From contig OY747713.1 in the NCBI GenBank assembly GCA_963556495.2, positions 39,475,461-39,539,460 of the forward strand: DNA of 64,000 bases. The letters are read 5' to 3'. The notes below the pieces were generated by a model, which did not search any database, had not been told where the DNA came from, and worked only from the letters and a program-made list of their open reading frames with translations. The position numbers and the translations under genes are program-made. Shown here in pieces: positions 11,684-22,464 of the stretch. Numbering within the stretch: the first letter of the stretch is position 1; every line of letters starts with the position of its first letter. This stretch comes from Valencia hispanica (lineage: Eukaryota > Chordata > Actinopteri > Cyprinodontiformes > Valenciidae).

Positions 11684-12225
11684 TCACACATAGCCGGGTT
11701 TAAAAAAAACAAACAAATATTCTCACGACCTCTTTTTTTTTTTTTTTTTTACTCCGTCCACACCTAACCGCATAAGTGCGTTGTTAAGCACATTTATAGA
11801 CATGCCAAACCTGTAGGGGGAAGTAGTTCCCCCAAATCCTATCCCACAGACTAACTTTCTACTTTCTAACTTCTACATACAGCAGTAATTGAGCATGTAA
11901 AAACAAGCAAGCAAAAAGCGATTGGACAATAGATAATCGATAATGCCAGCACAGCTATATGGGGGATAAACACTGTTTATTCTGAGTGTAAACACAGGTC
12001 GCACAAGTGATATCGGAGCAGTTTTGTCGCGGAAAGTAACATTGCGGAGCTCAAACCTCCGGTTATTTCTTAAAACTGAGATAATACAAATCTTCACTTT
12101 GGCAGGAGTTTTAGAAAGTTTCCTTTTCGGTGCCGTAAATCTGCATTTTCGTGTGGCTGACAGGCCAAATCGTAGAAAAATATCTGCGTTTTGTGAGATA
12201 CCCGGCTATGCGTGGACAAGGCATG
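11684..12225. mobile_element. MITE inserted in the Harbinger Myb-like gene
   Basis: The left end GGCCATGTTCACACATAGCC and the right end reversed GCCTTGTCCACGCATAGCC form an inverted repeat. The interior has a 20-T tract at about 11731-11750. The flanking coding text belongs to one Myb-like protein. The target duplication is not clear, so the superfamily is open (hAT-like is possible). Confidence 0.65.
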
Positions 12226-12380
12226 AGAAAGCTGAAGTCCGATTACCTTACCATAAAAATTCCCAATGGCGAAGCAGGTCGAGACGAAAAACGTAGTAGC
12301 AACCAACCGGAGAGTAATGGGAGGGAAAGATGCCTTCCACAACCGTTGCTGAGCTGGATTCGATAATGGATGATAGTGAG
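12226..12380 (+). pseudogene. Harbinger Myb/SANT-like protein, second remnant
   Basis: The frame reads MRKLKSDYLTIKIPNGEAGR and later ASNGRE-like text (PESNGRE), then DSIMDDS in another frame. This matches the KLKSEYRTIKDHN...ASNGRE order of Harbinger Myb-like proteins. A frameshift and stop follow. Confidence 0.65.
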
Positions 12381-13111
12381 TTTTCTTTCAGCTTTAAACA
12401 TATTTTAAGTTACTCATCCTAAATGTGGTAAGCATACCATGAACAATAATATAAATCTATTCTTATTCTACAGTCTTTTATTTTTGTGTAAAAATGCATG
12501 TCCCCACTTAAATTTACTGTGGTACTGTAGGGAATATTTGTTTCTATTCTTTAATTTTAAATGCACTGTGAGTTTAATATTCAAAATACTTTCACAGTAC
12601 AATCAGCAAACTAGAGTTCGCACAAAATTAAAAAAATTGTTCTTGCAAACTCCAAAGCATTCGGTTTACACCAGCAAAATACACATGCACATTCTGTAAA
12701 TATTTTAAAAGTATCCTGCTCAGTTGCACAATCCTCAAATATGAGTATGACATTTTTATTTTTAATAATTGCACAGTACTTTACTTTTCTAATTTTATCC
12801 TTAATGTACATATAGTGTATTTAATCCAGTTTTCTTTTATATTTTTCTCGTGTGAATGTAATGTTTCTTGTACCTGTAATTTTGCTGCTGTTACAGCTGA
12901 TTCCATAGTGCAACCTTAACCTTTTTTTGCCTTTTGAATGTTAATGAGTGATCACAGAAAAAAACTGAATGGTTCTTAATTTCGTTTTCCAAAATCATGT
13001 GATAGATCAGTGATCAGCAAACTTTTTTAAATCAGATAGCAACTTTTGTCCTGGCTGCTAAAAGTAAACATTGTAAAAAGCTGTAAAATAAAAGTGAATT
13101 TGATAATTATG
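12381..13111. other. Harbinger interior, AT-rich, no coding seen
   Basis: Lies between the Myb-like remnant and the LINE insertion. No domain is recognisable in any frame. Confidence 0.45.
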
Positions 13112-13265
13112 AAATTGAAATTCAATTCAAAACTACTTTATTGATCCCAGAGAGAAATTAAGTGTTGGTATAGCTTATATAATCAATTCTTTAAGGAGGC
13201 TTGGTAGATAATGATGGATGTGGGCAGGAAGAATTTCCTGTAGCGGTCTGTATTGCAGCGAAACT
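13112..13265 (-). mobile_element. L2-like LINE (minus) 3' end, separated piece
   Basis: The reverse complement of 13125-13265 matches the 3' end of the plus-strand LINE (16325-16474): AGTTTCGCTGCAATACAGAC, AGGAA.TTCCTGCCCACA and GGGATCAATAAAGTA. It is the missing 3' end of the minus-strand LINE at 16481-16671. Confidence 0.8.
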
Positions 13266-13455
13266 TTTATTCTAGAATTGCGCTGCTCTGGGTGGCTGCA
13301 TGTTGGAGTGGCTCTGTTGGCTACATGTAAAGTTTTGGTTTTTTGTACATTGGTTCCTCGTTTTTCTTTTTTTTGACCTGTGTACTTTCTAGTTTTTGGT
13401 GCTGTGAAGCTGGAAGGATTTATGCTGTAAATTTTTCACTTTTTGACAACTTGTT

Positions 13456-13878
13456 ATGATGCGTAACCATGGCAACAATGTGGTTTACAGCCGGGAGCAG
13501 CTGATTAACATAGCAAAAGCTGAAATAATACCTCAACTGAAGCCACAAATCCCTGATGAGTTGATAAGGAGGAGACGTAGATGCAGAGCAGGAGCGAAAA
13601 GGAGACTGAGAAAGAGGAAGTTCAATCCATCTCTTCCATCGATCATAATGGGCAACGTAAGATCACTGGCTAACAAGATGGATGAACTCCAAGCCCTTAC
13701 AAGGACTCAGCCAGAGTACCGGGAATGCAGTGTTATGTGTTTTACTGAGACGTGGCTGCTGGATCATATCCCCGACTCCAACGTCTCTCTGCCAGGCTTC
13801 CTGACTGTACGAGCAGACAGAGATCTGAAAACGAGCAGGAAAAGAAAAGGTGGTGGAGTAGAAGTCAACAACAGATAG
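13456..13878 (+). pseudogene. LINE endonuclease domain, N-terminal part
   Basis: From ATG 13456, the arginine-rich start (RRRRRCRAGAKRRLRKRK) is followed by IMGNVRSLANKMDEL and CFTETWL. These hold the conserved Asn and catalytic Glu of APE-type endonucleases. The frame is lost after RKGGGV at about 13860 and continues in another frame from about 13890. Confidence 0.8.
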
Positions 13879-13899
13879 TGTCATCCAGGACATATTACT

Positions 13900-14292
13900 G
13901 TGAAGTGTCGTCTCTACAGCCCAGTTGTCGAACTCTTGACAGTGAGTTTTCGTCCATATTATTTACCAAGAGAGTTCACCAGTGTAATTTTGGCAGTTGT
14001 TTACATTCCACCTTCAGCGGTTGCCGACAATGCATGTGATATCATCAGTTCCGTTGTTGCTAAGCTACAGACACAGCACCCCAATGCATTTGTGGCAATA
14101 TCTGGTGATTTTAATCATGCCTCGCTCTCTACTACACTTCCAACATTTCAACAGTTGGTCAGCTGCTCTACAAGAGAAAACAGGACCTTGGATTTGTTTT
14201 ATGCAAATATAAAGGATGCATACATGTCCAAACCAAGACCTCCTCTGGGACAATCAGATCGCAATCTTGTTTTTCTCTGTTCAGAATATTAA
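13900..14292 (+). pseudogene. LINE endonuclease domain, C-terminal part, catalytic His lost
   Basis: It carries VVYIPPSA, AISGDFNH and RTLDLFYANIKDAY, then LGQSDRNLVFL. The usual motif is SDHNL; the codon at 14260-14262 is CGC (Arg), consistent with a single CAC-to-CGC change. A stop ends the frame at 14292. Confidence 0.8.
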
Positions 14293-14313
14293 CCACTTGT
14301 TCAGAGGCAACCT

Positions 14314-15720
14314 GTGACAAAACGAACTGTGAGAAAATGGTCACAAGAAGCTGGAGAAGCCCTGCAGGGTTGTTTTGCAACCACAGACTGGATGACTCTT
14401 TGCCAAGCACATGGAGAGGACATCAATGCCATGAATGAGTGTGTGACTGACTATATAAACTTCTGTGTGGACAACATCATCCCCAACAGAACAGTGAGAT
14501 GCTTCCCTAACAACAAACCCTGGATCCCCAGTGACCTGAAGGAACTGCTAAAAAAGAAAAAAAGAGCCTTCAGGGAGGGAGACAGGGAATTACTGAGGAG
14601 TATACAGAAGCAACTTGAGGTCAAGATCAGAGACAGCAAGGAGGCATACAGGAAGAAGCTGGAGAACAAACTACAGAGGGACAATATCAGAGATGTCTGG
14701 TCAGGAATGAGAAAGATCACAGGCTTTAAGGACAGGAAGGATTGGAAAGATGGAAGTCTGGACAGAGCCAATGAACTGAACACATTCTTCAACAGGTTCA
14801 GTTCAGAAACTAGCTTAGCATCCTCCTCTCCTGTTCCCGGCCAAACAGACATCCCACTTTCCTCCGATCAACGGCTTCCCTGTTACACCTCGGATGTTTT
14901 ATCCTTCCCCTCAGCCATGGACTATTCTAATTCCAAAAGTTTGACTTCAACCAAGTCAGGAAATGCTGCTACCCCCTTTGCCTCCCCCTCCCACTTGTCT
15001 GTCTCCAAAAGTCAGGTGAAGAGGCAGGTGAAGAGGCAGCTGGAGAAACTGAACCGGAACAAGGCTGCAGGTCCAGATGGTGTCAGCCCCAGAGTCCTGA
15101 AGGCCTGTGCAGAGCAGCTCTGTGGGATTCTGCAGCACCTCTTCAACCTTAGCCTAACTCAGGAGAAGGTTCCAGTGATGTGGAAGACATCCTGCCTTGT
15201 TCCAGTACCAAAGAGAACTCACCCATCAGTCATCAATGACTATAGACCTGTTGCCCTGACATCCCACATCATGAAGGTCCTGGAGAGACTCCTGTTGGCA
15301 CCCCTGAGTAAGCAAACAAAAAAGTATCAGGACCCGCTGCAGTTTGCTTATCGTTGTGGAGTTGGAGTTGAAGATGACATCATCCACCTGCTTCAACCAA
15401 CCCACTGTCATCTGGACAAAGCAGGCAGCACTGTGAGGATCATGTTCTTTGATTTCTCCAGTGCATTTAACACAATTCAGCCTGATTCACTTTGTCAGAA
15501 ACTCTTGAAGACACAGGGGGAGCCTTCAACAATCGCCTGGACCAATGCCTACCTGACAAACAGACCACAGTTCGTGGGACTGAAGAATTGTGTATCAAAC
15601 CAGGTGGGCAGCACAGGAACACCACAGGGGAACCGTACTCTCACCATTCCTTTTCATTCTGTACACCTCAGACTTCCGGTACAAATCAGAGACCTGTCAT
15701 CTGAAGAAATACTCAGATGA
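14314..15720 (+). pseudogene. LINE reverse transcriptase, N-terminal and middle part
   Basis: This 468-codon frame holds the linker region, then the RT blocks: NKAAGPDGVSPRVLKACAEQ, NDYRPVALTSHIMKVLERLL, LQFAYRCGVGVEDDIIHLLQ, the catalytic FFDFSSAFNTIQP (motif A, Asp) and TGTPQG (motif B). Immediately after TGTPQG an extra base near 15630 shifts the frame. Confidence 0.85.
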
Positions 15721-16405
15721 CTCTGGAATTGTCGGGTGTATCAGAGATGGACAAGAAGCTGAATACAGAGAGCTGGTGGACCGCTTTGTGACATGGTGTG
15801 GAAACAATCCTCTCACCTTGAATGTGAACAAAACAAAGGAGATGATTGTAGATTTCAGAAGAAACAGGGATAAGTCAAAAACTGTTTCCATCATGGGAGA
15901 GGAAGTGGAGGTGGTTGAGGAGTATAAATACCTCGGAGTTCACCTTGACAACAGACTGGACTGGAGGCGCAACAGTGAAACCGTCTACAAGAAGGGACAG
16001 AGCAGACTGTACTTCTTGAGGAAGCTTAGGTCCTTCAAGGTTTGCAGCAAGATGCTGGAGATCTTCTACAAGTCTGTTGTGGAGAGTGTAATCTCTTCAG
16101 CCGTCATTTGTTGGAGTAACAGCATCAGAGCCAGGGATTTTAAAAGGCTAAACAACCTGATAAAGAAGGCTGGTTCTGTTCTTGGGACGACTGTGGAACA
16201 TCTGGAGATGATAATGCAAAGAAGGATTCTTCATAAAATCAAAAACATTATGGACAACCCTGAGCATCCTCTTCATGAGACTGTCATACAACAACAGAGC
16301 GTCTTCAGTCGGAGGCTTCTTAAGTTTCGCTGCAATACAGACCGCTACAGGAACTCCTTCCTGCCCACAGCCATCATCATCTATAACAACTCTTTAAAGA
16401 ATTAA
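15590..16405 (+). pseudogene. LINE reverse transcriptase, C-terminal part
   Basis: Continues in the shifted frame: TVLSPFLFILYTSDF, then YSDD at 15710-15721 (motif C, usually YADD), FVTWCGNNPLTLNVNKTKEM and EYKYLGVHLDNRLDW. The C-terminal region (ILHKIKNIMDNPEHPLHETV) ends at 16405, 69 bp before the element's end. Confidence 0.85.
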
Positions 16406-16480
16406 TTATATGAGCTATACCAACACTTAATTTCCCTCTGGGATCAATAAAGTATTTTTGGATTGAATTGAATTGAAACT

Positions 16481-16671
16481 GAAGAAGCCTCTGACTGAAG
16501 ACAGTCTGTTGTTGTATGACAGTCTCATGAAGAGGATGCTCAGGGTTGTCCATCATTTTTTTGATTTTATGAAGCCTTTTTAAATCCCTGGCTCTGATGC
16601 TGCTACCCCAACAGATGACGGCTGAAGAGATTACACTCTCCACAACAGACTTGTAGAAGAAGTTGTTATAG
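16481..16671 (-). mobile_element. L2-like LINE (minus), copy A, internal piece
   Basis: The minus frame reads FYKSVVESVISSAVICW and then jumps from ARDLKRL to HKIKKMMDNPEHPLHE. About 27 residues present in the other copies are missing. Its 3' end was displaced to 13112-13265 by the plus-strand insertion. Confidence 0.8.
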
Positions 16672-17770
16672 ATGATGATGGCTGATGATGGCTGTGGGCA
16701 GGAAGGATTTCCTGTAGCGGTCTGTATTGCAGCGAAACTTAAGAAGCCTCCGACTGAAGATGCTCTGTTGTTGTATGGCAGTCTCATGAAGAGGATGCTC
16801 AGGGTTGTCCATAATCTTTTTGATTTTATGAAGAATCCTTCTTTGCATTATCATCTCCAGATGTTCCACAGTCGTCCCAAGAACAGAACCAGCTTTCTTT
16901 ATCAGGTTGTTTAGCCTTTTAAAAACCCTGGCTCTGATGCTGTTACTCCAACAGGTGACTGCTGAAGAGATTACACTCTCCACAACAGACTTGTAGAAGA
17001 TCTCCAGCATCTTGCTACAAACCTTGAAGGACCTAAGCTTCCTCAAGAAGTACAGTCTGCTCTGTCCCTTCTTGTAGACGGTTTCACTGTTCAGTCTCCA
17101 GTCCAGTCTGTTGTCAAGGTGAACTCCAAGGTATTTATACTCCTCAACCACCTCCACTTCTTCTTTCATCATGGAAACAGTGTTTGACTTCATCCCTGTT
17201 TCTTCTGAAATCTACAATCATCTCCTTTGTTTTATTCACATTCAAGGTAAGACGATTGTTTCCACACCATGTCACAAAGCGGTCCACCAGCTCTCTGTAT
17301 TCAGCTTCTTGTCCATCTCTGATACACCCGACAATTGCAGAGTCATCAGAGTATTTCTGCAGATGACAGGTCTCTGATTTGTACTGGAAGTCTGAGGTGT
17401 ACAGAGTGAAAAGGAATGGTGAGAGTACGGTCCCTTGTGGTGCTCCTGTGCTACTGATTATCTGGTTTCACACACAATTCTTAAGTTTCACAAACTGTGG
17501 TCTGTTTGGCAGGTAGTCATTGATTCAGGTGATTGTTGAGGGCTCCACCTGTGTCTTCAGGAGTTTCTGACAAAGCCATTCAGGCTGAATTGTGTTAAAT
17601 GCACTGGAGAAATCAAAGAACATGATCCTCACAGTGCTGCCTTCTTTGTCCAGATGACAGTGGATTGGTTGAAGCAGGTGGATGGTGGCATCTTCAACCC
17701 CAACTCCACAGTGATAAGCAAACTGCAGTGGGTAGTTTTTTGCTTTGGTGTTTGCAAAGCTGATGAAAAA
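16672..17770 (-). mobile_element. L2-like LINE (minus), copy B, 5'-truncated
   Basis: From about 17770 to 16672 on the minus strand it carries the RT from LQFAYHCGVGVEDATIHLLQ through FFDFSSAFNTIQP to YKYLGVHLDNRLDW and the C-terminal region. The frame is broken several times. It ends at ATCTATAACAAC and joins copy A without a tail. With the plus copy it forms a roughly 1-kb inverted repeat. Confidence 0.8.
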
Positions 17771-18119
17771 CATAAATGTATTTCTATTTTTAGATTATAT
17801 ACCATGCAGCCACAGGCTGTGGATCCCTGGGATAGATCATAGGAGAGATTTGTAAAGATTGATGGGGAGTAAAATATGCTATGTGCTATGGATTCTGCAA
17901 ACCCACATTAAACTAAATGCTTTCAAATCCAAAGCAGTTGTTCAAGCTACTTTTCTGTGATGACAGCACTTATGTTAACCGTACCAACTCAAATATATTT
18001 AACTGTAGGATTTGTTTTGCAATTTTAACATACACCTTATCTGGGCACAAAAGTGGAGATATTTTAAAAGTCCTTGTCCTTATTGTCATCATTGTCAACA
18101 TCCACAGTATTATTTGCGC

Positions 18120-18300
18120 AGGTTCTACCCATGAGGTCTTTCAAAAGTCTCTCCATGAGTTTCATGGGTAATGCAGAGCAGCAGGTCAGCACCATAGACT
18201 TCACAAGTTGGACATCACAGTCGTAACTTTTCAGAAGGCAACGCCATCTTCCCTTCAGTCTGACAAAAACATTTTCTATTCAAGCAGGAACAACAATATC
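18120..18300 (-). pseudogene. Harbinger transposase C-terminal remnant
   Basis: The minus frame reads IENVFVRLKGRWRCLLKSYD and then DVQLVKSMVLTCCSAL. This matches the conserved ENAFGRLKGRWRCL...CCALHN block at the end of PIF/Harbinger (DDE_Tnp_4) transposases. Stops precede and follow. The body with the catalytic residues is missing. Confidence 0.75.
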
Positions 18301-18479
18301 CGTCCACTGAGAGGCGCTCACACCTGGTGCGATGACTTCACAGGACAGTCATCTGAAAAACGTTAAGCATAGAAATGACTAAACCTTAATTCATCAACAT
18401 TTACATACCTTTATGCTGGGCTTTAGCGTATTTATAGCCCTCTACAGCAGGCTAGCGTTAGCATTAGCTTACCTTCACA

Positions 18480-18605
18480 AGTGGTCTAGCTCTTATCCTG
18501 TCTTCCACTTCATGCTTCTTTATGGCGTCCCCCACTCTCCTGTACTTCTCCAGAATGTTTCTCCTTTCCGCCCGCAGTCTTTTCTGGGTCTCTTGTTTTT
18601 GGAGT
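18480..18605 (-). pseudogene. Arginine-rich segment of a Harbinger protein
   Basis: The minus frame reads KQETQKRLRAERRNILEKYR and then RVGDAIKKHEVEDRIRA, a charged helix-like segment. It sits between the transposase remnant and the right terminus. The protein it belongs to is not certain. Confidence 0.4.
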
Positions 18606-18843
18606 CTGTCAAAAGTCACAGACTAATCAGATTGTTGAAAATCGCTACCGTGTCTCTTCGTTGTTGTTATGTTAAATGCGTCGTTTACCTACGTACTCTA
18701 GGGCCACCCACCACATGAGAAGCCCACCCACTTGACCTGGTCCAGTCCCTGCAGTGAAAAACCAACATGGCCAAGTAAGGCCAAGGCGTGCAAAGTCGTG
18801 CAAAGTCGAGTCAGGCCGAGTAGGCGCAAGTGGAAAAGGGCCA

Positions 18844-19266
18844 TTAGCTCAAAGCCCATTCATGTGTTAGAATGGCCTAGTAAAAGTTCAGACCTTAATT
18901 TAATGGAGAATCTATAATCACACTTGAAAATTGATGTTCACAGTCTTTCTACATCCAGTCTGACTAAGCTTGAGCTATTTTGCAAATTTTAGACTCTAGC
19001 TTGTAGAGACAAAAACACTTGGAGCTGTGATTCCAGTAAAATGGTAATTCTACAGAGTATTGGTCCAGGGGAAGCTGAAAACATATGCATGTCACACTCA
19101 GATTTTATTTGTAAAATAAACAAGAAAACCATGCTTCATTTTTCTCCTACTACACAATGATCCATTATTTTGTGTTGACCTATCATCTGGAATTCCCTGT
19201 AAAATACACTGAAAATGACAAAATATGGAAAAGTTCAATGGGTATGAATGATTTTGGAAGACGCTG
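18844..19266 (+). mobile_element. Second Tc1-like relic, right piece
   Basis: It opens with KPIHVLEWPSKSSDLNLMEN in plus frame (18855-18915), the VLEWPSQSPDLNPIEN block with the catalytic Glu, followed by a stop. The end reads GGGTATGAATGATTTTGGAA and GACGCTG, a Tc1 terminus. It continues the piece at 10957-11319. Confidence 0.8.
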
Positions 19267-20609
19267 TTATTCAAGACAATAAAACAATGTGCAATAACAT
19301 TATTAATACATTAAGTCAGTTCTGAAATAACAGCTCATTAACTTCCGCTTTCTGTTTTTTTTTTTTTATTCAACATTTACATACTTAATCAGAGAAGTGG
19401 CTTTCAGAATGACCAATTTTAAATGGATTTACAAATGTCTTTTGGAACTGCATTTATAAAGATTGCTCCTAGCTTGTGTTTATAAGCCCTGTGACAGTGC
19501 TGTTTCTAAGTCAAGACCAAAGATCGGCAGTGTAAAGAGTATAGACAGAAATAAACAATGTTTATATAATAAGATTTCTAATTGGCTTTCTTGCCATGGA
19601 AAACTAAAATGGATCGTTTATGTTTTCCTTTGATAGAGCCATTGCAGCAAAGACCATTTCCAAGTTATTGGCAAGTTGTCAAATCAAGGTGACAAGAGAT
19701 ATGGTTGGGTTCAGGCATTTGACACATGCCATGTTGCATGTCAGTAGAAAACATTTTAGGTTTTGGCACAGATGAAATTTGATGTAAATAAATATCCTTC
19801 ACCTGGTGTCATGTGGTATTGTGACAATAAGATTCATAGTCATGTTGGATGTTATAACAATGCTGCATCATTGTTTTGACCTGCATGCCAAACCAAGGAC
19901 AATCAAGTTGGGATATATTGTAGACAAATACTAAATCCATACATTGTTTCCTTAGCTGCCAAATTTGTACCAAATCCTGCTTTTTTTCTCCTTACTGTCT
20001 AAACCTTAGTTACTGCGCAGATCCTAAGGCTGTCCAGGGTCATAGTGAATTATGGAAGCCAAAAGGCACACAGATCAATAGAAGTTTTAAGTGCTGTAAG
20101 TCCAACCTGCACAGCATATTGATTAAACAGCAGGCCTTGTTGGCGGTGCTTGAAATTCACTGTGTTACAGCAGCTGTTTTTTCAGTAGGAAGGTCTTAAA
20201 CTTTCCAGTTATTTTCCCTGTTTACCTTTAACTACGGCAACTGAGGACACACAAAGATCAATCAGGTTTTTATTGATCAAGCTAGGATTTAAGGTTCTGG
20301 TAAGAATCTGACCAATCATCAACAGACTTCAGTTGTTGATCGTGTTTTTTCATGACCTAAATACGGCACATGACATACCAAGGTAAGGGTGTTAGGATGA
20401 ATATAATTATATTGTAAAAGTTAATAAAATATATTTGCTATCGGTCTTACAAGAGATCAAAAATATTAGTCATAAATGGATTACTAGGCAGAGAAAGGGT
20501 TGGATCTTGGTTTATTGACTTGTTACCAAGGTTTACACTGAGGAGCTGGTAGCACAAGCCTCTCCTGCTGTCATTTTATGCTGTAAACTTTACAAACTAC
20601 TGCAGTTAT
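19267..20609. other. No gene or named element seen
   Basis: AT-rich, with an 11-T run at 19356-19366. Open frames are short. Nothing resembling exons or transposon termini was found. Confidence 0.4.
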
Positions 20610-20945
20610 TTGCTAAATTGCAAACAAAGTGAAACCCTGCCTCTTCATGGTATGGAATTTTCCATAGAACATATCTGAAAAATTGCAAGGAAAATGCAGC
20701 TTGGGAAGTTAAACTACCTACATTCAATGCTACTTGGCACGCTATTGGCTGGTGTTTGCAAAGCTGCCAATCCAGGAGCACCAGCGCTGTTTGGTTGTAC
20801 TCCAAGAGCGGAGACAGAGAAAACCGTGGAAGTTAGTTTCTGCAATAGTGGCAGTGCTTTCCACTGTGTATGTTAATGCATATTAAGATATATTTGGTGT
20901 TTGAACTATTACACTAGGCAGTTATAAGCATTTTTAGCATTTCTA
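20610..20945 (+). mobile_element. Pogo-like MITE, copy 2 (termini lost)
   Basis: It shares AATGCAGCTTGGGAAGTTAA, CAATGCTACTTGGCACGCTA and GGTGTTTGCAAAGCTGCC with copy 1 (5190-5560). It is also related, in reverse, to 35799-36264. Terminal repeats are not recognisable. Confidence 0.55.
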
Positions 20946-21294
20946 TCTAATCATGTGATCCATCAGTCCATTTCCCATACCAACTTAATCCAGCAAAGGG
21001 TTCAGTGGAAACATGGTCGCTCTTTTCATCAATCAAATGGGGAGACATGATGTAACACCATTACACCAATCATCACTAAAAGGTCGTATGGCTCCAAGTT
21101 GTTTACACCAAATTGTGACCCCACCATTTAGCAAACTAGAAAAGCACTCACAGAGGGCAGACCGTTGCTAGGCAGCTCAACCACCCACACAACCCTCCTC
21201 CCCCACCCCCCGTTTTCAGATTTTTCATGAAAACATACTTTTCGAGTCTTACCTAAACAACAGGGACTTCTTTGTTTCAATAGGAAACTTTTCA

Positions 21295-22235
21295 TCAAAA
21301 CAAACAGAAATCAGATGTGGGGTGCCCCAGGGCTCCATCCTGGGACCCCTCTTATTTAATATCTACATGCTCCCACTAGCCCAGATTATAACAACCAATA
21401 AGACTAGGTACCATAACTATGCAGATGATACTCAGCATTACATTACGATGTCACCAAGCAACTTTGAACCCATCCATACGCTAATTAAATGCATCGAGCA
21501 AATCAATAGATGGAAGTGTCATAACTTCCTCCAGCTTAACAGAAACAAAACAGAAGTAATTCCTTTTGGACCTAAAGAGGAACGACCAACAGTTAGCACA
21601 CAGCTCCAGTTAATACAGACAGAAACTACTGATCAGGCCAGAAATCTAGGTGTAGTTATGGACTCAGACCTGAACCTCCAGGGTCACATAAAGGCAATAT
21701 CAAAGTCAGCCTTCTATCACCTGAAGAACATTTCTAGGATTAAAGGACTGACGTAGCAACACCTTAAAAAACTCATCCATGCGTTTATCTTTAGTCGGAT
21801 TGATTAATGCAACATGGTCTTCACAGGTCTGCCTAAAAAGTCAATAGACAACTGCACTTGATCCAGACCGCTGCTGCTCGTGTCCTCACTAGAACCAGGA
21901 AAGTAGAGCACATCATCCCAGTTCTAAAGTCCTTACACTGGTCCCTGTAGCTCAGAGAATAGACTTCAAAATACTTTTAGTAGTTTATAAATCATTGAAT
22001 GGCTCAGCACCAAAATATGTTGAAGACCTGCTGTTACTATACCAACCCCCCCACTCAGGTCCTCTAATTCCAGTCTACTCAACATCCCTAGAATTAGAAC
22101 CACTTACCCCGCTCACACATTTAACTGTCCAATGGCTGAAAGACCTTAGTACACGTGCCTTTTTGTTGAGAAACTCTGGTCCTGTTGCATTTACTCAGAG
22201 TGTGAATAGGAACTGCGGCAAAAAATAATCCAAAC
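21295..22235 (+). mobile_element. LINE (Jockey/L2-CR1-like) 3' half
   Basis: It begins just before the RT motif B ([12 protein letters not shown]) and continues through YADD to the C-terminal region, including LIHAFIFSRID- and QNAAARVLTRTRK-type text with stops. It is 5'-truncated. It is the same family as 59645-61385 but without the hAT insertion. Confidence 0.8.
21322..21756 (+). pseudogene. LINE reverse transcriptase fragment with YADD
   Basis: 144 codons: [19 protein letters not shown] (motif B region), [12 protein letters not shown] (motif C), then [20 protein letters not shown] and [21 protein letters not shown] stop falls within the C-terminal region. RT motif A and the endonuclease are absent. 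Confidence 0.8.
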
Positions 22236-22464
22236 ATGTACCTAGTATGACCAGTGAGTGTATATTAAACACACAATGCAAAGGAAGTAATGTTTTTCTT
22301 GTCTAGAGGATGTTGTTTAAGCTGTTTACATGTAGGCGATCAGACAGCACAAGGGAGGTGAGCAGCTTTGCGAACTGTCCAAGGTGTAGCCCACGATTGC
22401 CTACTCCCTGCTGGAGACAGGCACCAACCCTTCCATGACCCTGCATGGGTCAGGCAGGTCACAT

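Larger units (their letters stand above)
13266..16474 (+). mobile_element. Nearly full-length L2/CR1-like LINE, inactive
   Basis: It spans 3.2 kb from a 5' leader (CTGGGTGGCTGCATGTTGGA) to a TTGAATTGAATTGAA tail. It is flanked by GAAACT at 13260-13265 and 16475-16480, a plausible short target duplication. It encodes one protein with an apurinic-type endonuclease followed by reverse transcriptase, now broken into four frames. It is inserted inside a minus-strand copy of the same family. Confidence 0.85.
11320..18843. mobile_element. PIF/Harbinger transposon, 7.5 kb with later insertions
   Basis: The ends are TGGACCTTTTCCACT and, reversed, TGGCCCTTTTCCACT, followed by matching CGG/GACTC-rich sequence. 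The flanks are TAA (11317-11319) and TTA (18844-18846), fitting a mutated TWA target duplication. It encodes remnants of both expected proteins: a Myb/SANT-like protein on the plus strand at the left, and a transposase C-terminus on the minus strand at the right. Later insertions (a MITE and two LINE orientations) account for more than half of its length. Confidence 0.85.
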
